DNA of 64,000 nt, from NCBI GenBank assembly GCA_003508835.1, contig PUFA01000006.1:2666001-2730000 (forward strand), in the 5' to 3' direction. A model generated the notes under the pieces. The model saw nothing but the letters and a program-made list of their open reading frames with translations. It had not been told where the DNA came from and searched no databases. Source of the stretch: Eonycteris spelaea. Lineage: Eukaryota; Chordata; Mammalia; Chiroptera; Pteropodidae. Within the stretch, counting starts at the first letter, position 1. Every line of letters begins with the position of its first letter. The position numbers were made by a program, and so were the translations under genes. Shown here piece after piece: positions 11,701 through 22,100 of the stretch.

Positions 11701-14700
11701 CATGGATGTTAAGACTTTGTCAACATTTTGGACGTAAACATTGTGATCTGCTGAGCTGCTGTCCTCATTTGGTCATTTCACTGATAGATTCAGCAGGGTA
11801 AGAGTATCTAGCTTCCTGTCCTCTGCAAATCGGCAGCTGTGGGTTTTTTGGATTGATCTGGTGGTTGATGACTGAGATCAGCTCAAAACCGTGGATAATT
11901 GGATTGACAATTTATCTAAAGTAAAGAAAAATTCAGTGGGGCCTATTGGTTCGCTGTTTTCTAATTTGAGGAAACCTCAGGGCAGTGGTTCTTGACTAGG
12001 GGTGATTTTGCTTCCAGGGAGCATTTGGCAATGTCTGGAGGCATTTTTGGTTGCCTCACTGGCATCTAGTGGGCAGAGGGCAGAGAGGCTGCTAAATATC
12101 CTATAATACACAGAACGGTCCACCCACTCCCAACAGAGTTACCCTTTCCAAACTGTCGGTACTGCTGAGAATGAGACACTCAGCCCTAGAGTAATAACAT
12201 CTCTTTTTGCCCTTAAAGCTTTTTGTTTTTTTAGGGAGGCTTTTTTTTTTGGTGGTGGTGGTTGTTGGTAGTAGGCTTTTTACACTAGTAACAGTAGGTT
12301 AGGTAATTAATATGCCCAGATTCAATTAATGGGGGGACTTGGATGTGGACTTAAACATGATTTGCTACAGTTTTGTAGGCACGATTGTGTCATAGGGGAT
12401 GAGAGCAGATTGCCTGGTGTGAATCTCACCTTTGCACTTTCCCACTATGTGACTTGGGCAAGTTACTTAGCCTGTCTGTGCTTTAGTTTGAGGGGTGATA
12501 AGAAGATCTGCTTCACTTGGTTGTTGAGAAGCTAAACTGAGAATGTACTTAGAGCCCGAGCATAGTTTCGGCACACAGTAGGTGTTCAGTAGTGGTGACC
12601 ACAGTGCTGTTACTGGGAGAATGCAGACATTTGCAGTGATGGTTTGGAATGGGTGTAACAGTCCTGTGTCCATGATCCAGGTGCAAACAGAGGTTCTTCA
12701 GAAGAGGCAGCGGGAGAAAACACACATGATGAATGCCATTAAAAAATATCAGAAAGGTCAGTATATCTCTCTCCTAAGGATGTAGGGGTGCAGGCTGCCT
12801 GCTAATTCTAATACCTAGTGCTCTGAAGCCTTAATTGATTTGGAACTATTGGACCTAAAGTTTGGGAATAATGTGGGGAGCAAGATGTGCCTCTTAAAAT
12901 CAATTCAATAAACAATAATATTCTTTTGATGCTTAAGTGTTTTGTAAAATGTGATGGTGCTGATCAAAGTACTTCTTTACTCTCAGGCTTCTCTGATAAA
13001 CTAGATTTCCTTGATGGAGATCAGAAACCGGCTGCACGGGGCTCAAAGGAAGGAGCTAAAGGCCAGCAGACGAAGAAGGGGTACTAAATGTTTTATTGTT
13101 TTGTCATCTGTACTGGGCCTGCAGGTCATGAGTGTGGCAGGGACCACCACAAGGAGCGGCCTCAGAGTTGAGAGAGTGTAGCTGCTGCCTGTGGCTCAGA
13201 TCTACAGGGCTGTGTGATGGGTTTTTTTAGCCATATCAGTCTTTGAAGATTAGCATAAAATGACTTAAGGATTTGGTGCATTTTAAGTGAATGCTTAGTA
13301 AAAGTTGATTTCCTAACCGCGAAGTGCGATGTTTGAGTCCAGACCTTGGGTTCAGATCCGGACTCTGCCAGTCATTGGGGAGTAGCTCTGAGCAAGTTAC
13401 TAAATATTAATTTTCTTATCCATGAAAATAAGAAAATTGTTAAATGCCTCATAGTATTATGAAGATTAAAAGGGATAATGTTGGATATTATAATGGTTCT
13501 TTTTAGTTCGTCTTTATGCATTCCTGGACATGAGGCCTGTAATGGATCATTTCTGTATAATATAGTAAATGCTGTGATAAGGCATTTAGGGAGTAGCATG
13601 GAGATATATTGTAGAAATATCTAACACTGTCTGGGGTGGCTTCCTGGAGGAGGGGCCCATTTGAGCTTAGTCTGAAGGATAAGTAAGAATTAGCCATGAG
13701 AATAGGAGAAATGCAGGTTTGGGGAAGAAGAAAGAACACAAATAAGCAGAAGCTTAGAGATGAACAAGCAGTTTTGGATGTGAAGAACAGGAAGCATTTG
13801 TATCATTGGGAATATAGTATAGGGCAAGGAGTGATGAGATGTAGCTGGAGGGGGACCTGGGTCAAGTCACAGAGGCAAAGTGTTTGCCTTGTCAAGAAGC
13901 TTGGGTTTTTCCAGTAGTCAGTGGGAAGACACTGATGGATTTTACTCAAAATAATGAACAATTCATATTCATGTTTAAAAGGCATTACAGTGGTTCTTGT
14001 GTAAATGATAGACTTGAGGGAGGCAGGGAAATCAACTAGGGGACTATTAGAAAAGTCCAGACGTATAATGGCAGTGACCTGAAAGTGGTCATTGAGGTAG
14101 AGAAGAGAAAATGGATTGAAGGAATATTCAGGAAGTTAAATTAGCAGGATGCGTTAGTTAAAGTGGGTGTAGAGAGTGAAAGAAGGAAGAATCAGGGCCA
14201 ACCCCCAGGTTTCTAGTCTGGTGGCTAGAACATAAATACAAGAGGTGAAACCAGACTGGGAAGGAGGATGATACGTGATTTTGGAATGCTGAATTTGAGA
14301 TTCCTGTGGGATGAATGGTTTTAAGATTTATTACATTTAAATGTTAACTGCTTGTATAAAAACAACTGAGGAAGATCTAACAAGATTTAATTAGAATAGA
14401 AAGCTTTCCAAAGATAACTGGTGAGCCACAAAAATATATGTGGATTCTTTCCTAGTCCTTGCTTTGTTTTCCTGCTCTGTTGGTTAAAACCATAAATAGA
14501 TGAGCTTGCCTAGGGAGTTTAAGTAGGAATGTAGGGCCAAGGATGAGATTGGCTAACAGTAGTGTCTGCTTGCAAACAGAGCAATGAAGGCATTGTTGAG
14601 CCATACGATAGATCAGGATTTGAAGTACTGTGGGTAACTTGCAAGACCATTTTTTTCCAGTCCCAATGCCAAACGACGCTATAAAAACCAGAAGTTTGGT

Positions 14701-15024
14701 TTTGGTGGAAAGAAGAAAGGCTCCAAGTGGAATACTCGTGAGAGCTACGATGATGTATCCAGCTTCCGGGCCAAGAAGGCTCATGGCAAGGGCCTCAAGA
14801 GGCCTGGAAAGAAAGGATCAAATGTAAGTGAGCCAGAGGGCCAGGTGTGGGCCTGGATCCACCTCCTCTCCCACCCCACAGCTACCCACTCCCTGTCTTT
14901 CCTTTGTATCCTGACCCTGGAGAAGGCCAAGGTGCTTTGTTGACCACATGTGGTATTTTTTTTGTGTGTGTAGAAGAGACCTGGAAAACGGACAAGAGAA
15001 AAAATGAAGAGTAGAGCACATTAA
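8702..15024 (+). CDS. EBNA1BP2: EBNA1BP2 (EBP2), nucleolar rRNA-processing factor, complete
   Basis: EBP2 family protein, needed in the nucleolus for 27S pre-rRNA processing and 60S subunit assembly; in human it also binds the EBNA1 protein of Epstein-Barr virus, hence the name. Coding exons: 8702-8767, 8849-8932, 9164-9333, 9836-9959, 11016-11105, 12681-12756, 12987-13080, 14661-14823 and 14974-15024. They total 918 nt, i.e. 305 residues and TAA, against 306 recalled for human. All boundaries are AG/GT and phases agree; the exon 7 donor (GG|GTACTA) is weak, and reading through it gives a stop within two codons. Layout: acidic serine-rich N terminus (residues 7-16), conserved central EBP2 region (WVERLDVTL, FYRQAQAAVLAVLPRLHQLK, PTDYFAEMAKSD, residues about 60-140), lysine-rich probable coiled coil (about 145-205), and a very basic C terminus (RRYKNQKFGFGGKKKGSKWN, then RPGKRTREKMK) that likely gives RNA binding and nucleolar targeting. 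The context GCGAGATGG at 8702 is a good start. Confidence 0.97.
10770..10890 (+). repeat. MIR SINE fragment (EBNA1BP2 intron 4)
   Basis: Degraded MIR core and 3' part (TCTTGGACAAGTGCTTAGCC, CTCATGTGTAAAATAC). Confidence 0.6.
11370..11530 (+). mobile_element. MER5-type hAT-Charlie element (EBNA1BP2 intron 5)
   Basis: It begins CAGTGGTTCCCAAACCTGAT, contains AGAATCACCTGGGGAAATTT and ends in the inverted counterpart TTTGAAAATCACTGG. This is the layout of the MER5 nonautonomous DNA transposon group. Confidence 0.75.
11983..12185 (+). mobile_element. MER20 hAT-Charlie element (EBNA1BP2 intron 5)
   Basis: CAGTGGTTCTTGACTAGGGG, CATTTGGCAATGTCTGGAGG and TGGCATCTAGTGGGCAGAGG follow the MER20 consensus along its whole length. 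Confidence 0.85.
12395..12600 (+). repeat. MIR SINE (EBNA1BP2 intron 5)
   Basis: Clear MIR: CTATGTGACTTGGGCAAGTT, ACTTAGCCTGTCTGTGCTTT and CACAGTAGGTGTTCAGTAGT in order. It ends about 80 bp before exon 6. Confidence 0.8.
13325..13500 (+). repeat. MIR SINE (EBNA1BP2 intron 7)
   Basis: GGGTTCAGATCCGGACTCTG, GAGCAAGTTACTAAAT and GCCTCATAGTATTATGAAGA in the MIR order. Confidence 0.7.
13620..14340 (+). repeat. Ancient L2-like repeat (EBNA1BP2 intron 7)
   Basis: GGCTTCCTGGAGGAGGGGCC, CTGAAGGATAAGTAAGAATT, then a long degraded stretch ending near CCCAGGTTTCTAGTCTG. Same family as the copy at 1760-2300; the name is tentative. Confidence 0.45.
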
Positions 15025-15128
15025 GCAGCATCTTTGAATACATAGAACCAAGAAAAAGGAATGAAGAATTGGGATTTCACTGTACAGTTGGATCCCTTAG
15101 GTTGGTTTCTTTTTGTAAAAATTAATTC

Positions 15129-15134
15129 AATAAA
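15129..15134 (+). terminator. EBNA1BP2 polyadenylation signal
   Basis: Canonical AATAAA lies 105 nt after the TAA of EBNA1BP2 and gives a short 3' UTR of about 125 nt (15025 to roughly 15150), typical of a housekeeping gene. The cleavage point is inferred. Confidence 0.8.
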
Positions 15135-17149
15135 CTAAAAAATTATCAAAAAAACCATACACCCTTGGGTGAAAACTCAGTTAAGACTAAAAGATTTATA
15201 AGTTACTTTTCCATATTGAATAATACTTTCATTTATTGATGATAATGTAGGCATTGAGTCCTAATTACCTTCATTTTATGGTAGATGAAGATTTAACACC
15301 GTCATCAGTTTCTCTTCCTGTCCTCCCAATTACATCATGATTTCACATAAATCACTGCCTAGCGTTATGTCATTATGGTTGCTTAAGGACCAGTCAATCA
15401 GCAGAGAGCTTGATGTGCTATGATAACACTCCCTTGGTAGTACATTTTTTGGTTTTTCTTTGAGATAATTATCACCTTATATTCCTTCTCCATTGTTATT
15501 TTTTTGATGTTTCATCATTTTGTCCATCTTTTAATTTTTCTCCTGTAAGCAAGGTCTGTCATACAGCTGTCGCTCTGTGTCTTTTCTAGACTTTCTAGGT
15601 TGGCTCCACTATTTCTGGATCCTATAATTTCCTCTGTCTTAGCTCTACACCATCTTCTAGTATCTTCCTAAGAATGGGAACATAAGAGTTGAATTTTTGT
15701 TTCTTTGCATTTCTGCAGTTCCCTTTAATGCAGCTGGTATGACTTTTCCCTGGGAATGTTGCAGGCGTGCCTCGTTGTCTCATAGCCTCCAATGTTGCCG
15801 ATGAGAAGATGGTGCCAATTTAGTTCTCAGTCTTCTCTCTGGAAGGTTTGTTTCTCCCTGTGATCTGAAATTATTCCATGATGGGCCTTGCTGTGTGCCT
15901 GTTTTTGTTCTTTGAGTAGGGTATTTGGAAAGATTCAGGCTCTTTGGTTCTTGGAATATTTATTTGATAACTTCTCCCCTATATTATTTGTTCTAATTCT
16001 AATTTCTGTTTGTCAAATGTTATACCTCTTCTGATCTCCTAAATTTTTGTTTGTATTTAAATTACTCTTTGGGGGAAAGACTTCCTTGATTTTTTTCTAA
16101 TCATTTTATTGAATATATATTTTAGCTTTCATTTTTCACTTAGGCCCCAAGCATTCTTTCTTCTCTAATTGGTCCTTATTCAGATTATTCTACTCTTATT
16201 CTGTAGATGTGGTTTCCAATCATATCTCTCAGAATGTGAATTATAGTTTTAGTTTCTTAAAAGAAGTTTCTTTTCTCTTCATTCTGGTACCTTGGGATTC
16301 CATGAACCCCCCTGTGTGTATTTAGGTCTCCCAAAATAAATTTGTTTTTAATAAACTAATTTCACTTAATGGAAGGCTGAGCAAAAAGGTCATGTTTTCA
16401 GAAGATCAAGGTATTTTCCCCTGACCTATTTTTGACAATCCGTATAATTTAGTGAATGGAGTAGAGTGTAGGAATTCAGATAAGATGCCTCAGGATCAGT
16501 TGGAAACTTTGAATTTGGTTTGGAAGATAGTGAGAGTTTTAAGAAGGAGGACGGTGGGTTAATAGCAATTCATGCTGGTGAGGTCGAAAGTAAGCTATTA
16601 ATACTAAGTACTTAAAAAGAAACTATGTCCCTTTCTTTCTTCTCCCCCCCCTTTTTTTTGTATAGCAGAGACTTGCAAATGGAATAACTTTTCTTAATTT
16701 CAGAGATATACTCTGTGTAACTCATTTATATCACTACTAATATTCCAGCCTTCAAAATACAGTCAAGATGTAGAGTAGACACTATATTTGACATGTTCAT
16801 GCATGGAAAGGTAGGAACCTAGCATTTCTCACTACCCAGTACAGGCTGTTCTTGCTTTGCTTTGTTCCAGTAGGCATGGACTTCAGTTATTGTTAACTGT
16901 ACCTGCAGAAAGTAGAAACTCTTCAGTCCCTCAAATCACTAAATAAATTAAAGATGTATAATGATTTCAAAGTCTGTTGGTGATTGGTCCCTGCACATCT
17001 GTTACTTGAATCCAAATTTAGGAAGGATTAAGACAATTTGCCGAGGCATAGAAATAATGCTTGCTCCAAGTTATGTACAACAAGAAAAATAAAGCTAGCA
17101 CTGTTTTATTTTCACAAATGAATAAATAAAACACTTGATTCTCAGTTTT

Positions 17150-17368
17150 TTTTACCCCCTCTTTAATTCCACCCCCAACTTCCACTTGTGACCTGTGGAT
17201 GTTGCTGTCTCCCTTTAAGAACTGGATCTCTGAAGGCAAGGCCTCTCCTCCCACGTGCTCACGGTGAGCACCCGGGGCCTGGGTCCTGGCCTCCCCTCCC
17301 CCCCCCCATATGGTCTGTGGCTCCACCTAGGGTGCGAACCTAGGACCTTACACTATGGAGCCACCCCA
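17150..17368 (-). repeat. tRNA-derived SINE, same family, head internally deleted
   Basis: The minus strand shares the body (GGTGGAGCCACAGACCATAT, AACTGGATCTCTGAAGG relatives) and A-rich tail with the copy at 2945-3214. Its head jumps from CATAGTGTA straight to AGGTCCTAGGTTCG, missing about 29 nt between the promoter boxes. Confidence 0.7.
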
Positions 17369-17728
17369 ATTCTCAATATTTTTAATGTTTTAAATTATAG
17401 TCTACTAAATAAAAGTGTTACTATTTTTCATTTCCTTATGCATTTAAAGTTTTAAAATTCATCCTGAAAATATTTTGAGGAGAGCATAGAAAGTGGATTA
17501 CTTGATGTGCAGAGTCGATTTAGCATAAATTATTAAATAGATTAGACTTCTGATTCTCGTTCATCACAAAGTTAGCTCTGAAAGTGGTCATTGTGCTCCT
17601 GCTTGTCTGCTCCTTTAAATAGAGCAACCACATGTCTTCTACTGTCACCTTCCTAACAGCACCAAAAAAAAAAAAAAAAAAGAAAGAGAAAGCTGTTACT
17701 TTGTACATTCAACTCATAAAAAAGTATG

Positions 17729-18260
17729 TATAGGCAGTCTTCACTTTGCATAGCTGTGCAAAGTGACCTGCTTGCTGAAACTATGCAAAGTCATCTTAAT
17801 AAATTAAAGGCATGGTACATAGACGTCCATGCTGTGCGTGGGCACACCACCCTCTCAGCACCTTGATGTGTGCATCAACCTGGAAGCTCTCCAAACCCTG
17901 TAGTTTAGAGGTTTTTGTGGAGGACGCATGACATCTGCATTATTGATTAAATCATTGTCACTGGTGATTGATTCAATCTTCAGCCCCTCTTTCCCCAGAG
18001 GTGGGTGGTGGGGCTGAAAGTAACAAGTTTCTAATCAAGGCTTAGCTTTTCTGGGGAATAGCCTCACCCCTCCCCTCCACCCCTGCCCCCGTCCTGAAAC
18101 TAGTCCTGAAACTAGACACTGCCGAGTCATCTTGTTAGAAAACAGACACTGTTATCACCACTAACACTTAGGAAATTGCAAAGGATTTAGGAACTCTGTT
18201 AGGAATCAGAGACAAAAATATATTTTTTCATGATATTACAGGGTCACCCTCTGTTCTTTG
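17729..18260 (+). repeat. Ancient interspersed repeat, family not assigned
   Basis: Segments such as CACCTTGATGTG, AACCTGGAAGCTCTCC and GGTGGGGCTGAAAGT are phrases I remember from dispersed mammalian repeats, probably LTR- or DNA-transposon-derived. I cannot name the family with confidence. Confidence 0.35.
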
Positions 18261-19094
18261 ACCATGGATCCCTTATAGCAAAAAGGTTATAATAGTTCAG
18301 AGATGCCGGTACATTTTTAGATTCTCATGTAGTCATTAATAATTCATCTAGCCCATCATCATATTGTATGAAAATAATTTTCAGGGCTAGGCCGCTCAGG
18401 TTTGCACAGAGCTTTTATGCTCACCTTGGGTGTATGTCACTCTCCCAACACCATGTGTTCACCTCCTAGAAATGTCCCAGCTCTTTTTCCACAGGATCTT
18501 CAAATGGTACTATGTCCAGGTCTTTTTAAAGAGCTGCTTTATTTTTCCAGACAGGATTTTATCACTTTCAAATCCAGGGTCAATCTACAATATGGGTGTG
18601 GGTTAGGGGGTTCAACCTTCCCTTCCCAGATTTTCATTGCTTTCAGTCTCACGCCTCATTTCTAACTTGTGTTTTACTTAATGTCCCTGAGGCCCAGGCT
18701 TTTTCCATTCTCCAAGAACCACCTTCCAATGTGGAAGATGTTACCTGCCTGGCTGCCGATGTACGTGGAGTGGGACTTCCTGCAGACCCCCTACCAATGG
18801 CCACTTTCAGTTTCCTGCTTTCACACCCACTCTGTCTAGGAGGCCTGGGAGTCCTGGGGCATGGGCTCCACGCTCAGGTATCCCATTCTCTCTGTTGTGG
18901 ACTCATACCTTTTGTATCCCTCTATTACCCTTTATTGGGGTCTGGAAAGGCAGAGGAGAGAATGTTCGCACTCAGTTTGCCGTCTTTAACTGGAATTCTT
19001 CCACTAGTTTATAAGACTGAGGATGTGAACCAGTAGACTTTGGCAGAAAGGAAAAATGGGAGACTCGAAATAGAAGTTTAGGCTTTAAAGTAAC

Positions 19095-19100
19095 TTTATT
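19095..19100 (-). terminator. CFAP144 polyadenylation signal
   Basis: TTTATT on the plus strand is AATAAA on the minus strand, 57 nt after the CFAP144 stop codon. It gives a very short 3' UTR ending near 19075-19085. Confidence 0.8.
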
Positions 19101-19156
19101 GATCTGGACAGCACACACTTCGGGCATTAAAGACGGTTGACACCACCGCTGGAAGA

Positions 19157-22100
19157 CTACTTGTGGCGATCATCTTCTCCCAAGCTCCACATTTTAGCTT
19201 TGTACAGAGTGATGTCTTTGTAGACCCTGAAGTGGTTCAGCCTGTGGTCACTGCGTTCTGGGTTGACCTGGAGAGGAGAGCGTATGTGTCAAAAAGAAGC
19301 CCGTGGCGGGGGCAGAGGAAAATCTGGGTTTGAAGTTGATGGACCTGGGCTTGAATCAGGCCCCGCTCTGCTGTTACATGGCCCCTGGTGCTCTTCCCTG
19401 CCGGCCTGGTTTGTGGAATGAAGATAACATCGACATCAAAAGAGCTGCAGGGCTGAAAGACTAACCCATGCAGAGTTGCTGCACTTCCCTTGCCGCTGCC
19501 TAAGTTGGAGGCCTACAGATTCCTTCCCCACTGGGATTAAGGTCCAGGAGGGCAGGTGCTGTGTCTGTTTTCGTCACCGCTTAGTCCCAGCACCTAGAAC
19601 CGTGTCCAGCACACACTAGGGACTCAATATATATTTGTGAAATGAATGAACGTGTTGAGGTAGTTAGACAGAGAAGAGTGAGCACCCTGACACATAAATC
19701 TTATAGAAGCTCCATTGTGCAGTTCACTTAGGGGATACTCTGTCAACACATTACCAAGGAGATCGGAGGCTGAGCGGTACTTCATTAACTGTGGTTTCCC
19801 TAGTTCCCCTGTTTTGGGGTTGTAGGTTCTCTGCCTGTCCAGGGTGAGGTCCTGCCAGGGAATCCAAAGTGAAGTCTGGGCTGATGAAGCCCCTTCTGCC
19901 CCCAACCACATCTCTCTGAAACTCCTGCATAATTTACCCTTCAGGGTTGTTGCATAACTCCTGTATATAACGGTTTTATTTGTTTGTTTGTTTTTGCTTT
20001 ATTACTAGTCACCAGTGCCATCTGATGGCATTGTCCCCAGTTTACAATGATGAACAGGCTTGGTATATTTGCAGACCCTTTGCAATTCCATAGTGTTGAC
20101 TCATCTGGCAGCCATGCAGTTGGTTATCTGCAAGGCCTAGTGGGGTCGGTGCAGGGCAGGGCTGGCCAGGGCGGCTACATTGTCCTTCCTGTCATGGTGT
20201 GGTGAGCTTGCCATGAATTGTGCAGGTCAAAGATGTAGTCTTCCCACATGCACACTTTGTACTTAAAGGAGACAGTCCTTTTCTCTTTAGAAAAATGAAG
20301 ATTTTCTACACAGCTGGTAAGTCATAGGGAGGGTTCACACTCAGCAGTCTGGCCCATTCTCTGCTCTCCCACCTCCACCTCTATTGCCTCTGTGCTAAGT
20401 CAAGGAGCCACACTTACCAAGGGATCTGAGTCCCATCCAATTTCATGGCTTTCAGTCTGTGTCTCTGTGTATTTCATCCTTGGTCCCTGGGAAGCGTGGT
20501 GAATAAGATTCAGAAACCTGTCTGGGAGATGAGGCATGAGTTACGGAGGACTCTGGCCTGCAACAACCGAGTGGTCCTGGCCTCATCCTTTTCTAGAGGC
20601 ACAGCACTCAGCCTCAGAGGCTTGGTTGGGCCTTGAGACATGGGTGTCTTTCTTTTCCACTCATCTTTCAATAAATGTTTGTTGAGCCCAACTCTGCCAG
20701 GCACTGTTTCTGGGCCCTGAAGGGAGAGCAGAGTAGGCAGACATGATCTGTCAGGAGCCATTATGAGACACTGAAGAAGTCACGTAGCTTATAGCCATAA
20801 AGCAGTTGCTGAGACTGCTTAAACAATGGTTTGAGGAAGCAGAGTGTTGAGTTAAACATTACTGACCCTGGAGTAATCCTTTTAAGATCGTGGAATGTTT
20901 TACAGAAAGCAAGAATGTTTGTACCCTGAGGGAAGGATGTATAGGAACTTATGTAAATGTCAGCATTCCTATGGTAACGTACTCTGTGCCTTGCTATTGT
21001 GTCGAAAAGAAATATAAGGCTGCAGCACTGACTATATGCCCTCCCAAAGCGCTTTCCTGTCTTTTTTTCCTTAAGCTTCACCCCCCTCTTTTAGGTGCTG
21101 TTCACTTTAGCCGGCTGGCTCTGGCAATGATCCCTGTTCTCCTGAAGCTCGTGGTCTAGGTGTGGGGACAGGGGACACGCTGCATATTACACAAGCAAAC
21201 TCCGTGGTGGAAACAGTGATAGGAGCTGTGATGAAAGGAGTAGGCAAAGGGGCCTGGAGAGGCAGAGCTGGCTACTTCAGACTAGATGGTGACAGGCTGC
21301 CTCTCTGGATGCCAAGCAGGGGCCAACTCTGAGAAAGAGGCAGAGGAAAAGCACACCACAGGCGGTGAGGACAAAGGCCCTGAGGCCAAAGTGAGTTTGG
21401 CCAATGTAGCTGCAGCTCAGAGTGTGAGGAAGAGGGCTAAGAGAAGTGAGGTTAGATCCTTCTGTATTGAAGTAAGTCTGGCTGCCAACGCTGGGTAGAT
21501 TTGTATCTCTGCAGCTTAAAGATTTAAAACATTTTTATTTTCAATATCTACCCTGTCAAGTCTCAATTTAAGAGAGGAAGTTGGACAATGAGAATAATCT
21601 GGGCTTTGTAGTCAGACATTCCTGGACCTCCACGACTAGCTTATCAGGGGGCTTAAGTTCCCTGGGCCTCACTTGGCTCATCTGTAAAATGGGAGAAAAA
21701 TATCCACTCCAGGAAAATGTCTGCAAATGGAATTAAAGACTGTGAAAAGGCAACTGGTTTGGCTGAGCTCATCCTTAATATAAGGAAGCCAGTACTGAAC
21801 TTCTGCCACATTTTCAAGACCCTTACCACTTGTTATTTTCCTTATCGCCACAAGTCCCCAACTTCTGTCCTTCATTCTAAGTAGGCTGATGTCTTCACTG
21901 CCGATGAGAATCTTACCAACTTGGATTATGCTCTCTTGATTAGTCTATTCAGGTGTCTGTCTCCACTATGCTGCGTGACCCTCCACGTTCCCCCCACCCC
22001 CCCACGGTACCCCACACTTTCCCCCCATACTCCTATATGTCCTATATTTTTCCTCTATTATAATCTATTCTCAGAAGGTAGAGATGAAGGAGAGAATCCT

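Larger units (their letters stand above)
15150..19094. other. Intergenic spacer between the convergent 3' ends of EBNA1BP2 and CFAP144
   Basis: There is no gene I can support. From about 15430 to 16330 it is T-rich and resembles the antisense strand of an old L1, without a clear family match. A tRNA-derived SINE is at 17150-17368, an 18-nt A-run at 17664-17681, and an old interspersed repeat at 17729-18260. A 146-codon frame at 18596-19036 has no recognisable domain and is probably chance. Confidence 0.6.

Noticed and set aside
9960..14660. Possible intronic snoRNA in EBNA1BP2, as is common in ribosome-biogenesis genes
   Set aside because: Reading the introns by eye I found no convincing paired C/D boxes with terminal stem, nor an H/ACA layout. 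A covariance-model search would be needed to exclude one.
17520..17708. Possible processed pseudogene before the A-run at 17664-17681
   Set aside because: The A-run could be a retrocopy tail, but the preceding 150 nt match no mRNA I recognise and I see no target-site duplication.
18596..19036. 146-codon plus-strand frame between EBNA1BP2 and CFAP144
   Set aside because: No recognisable domain, no start context or splice logic, and it lies antisense to the 3' flank of CFAP144 in probable repeat-derived DNA.
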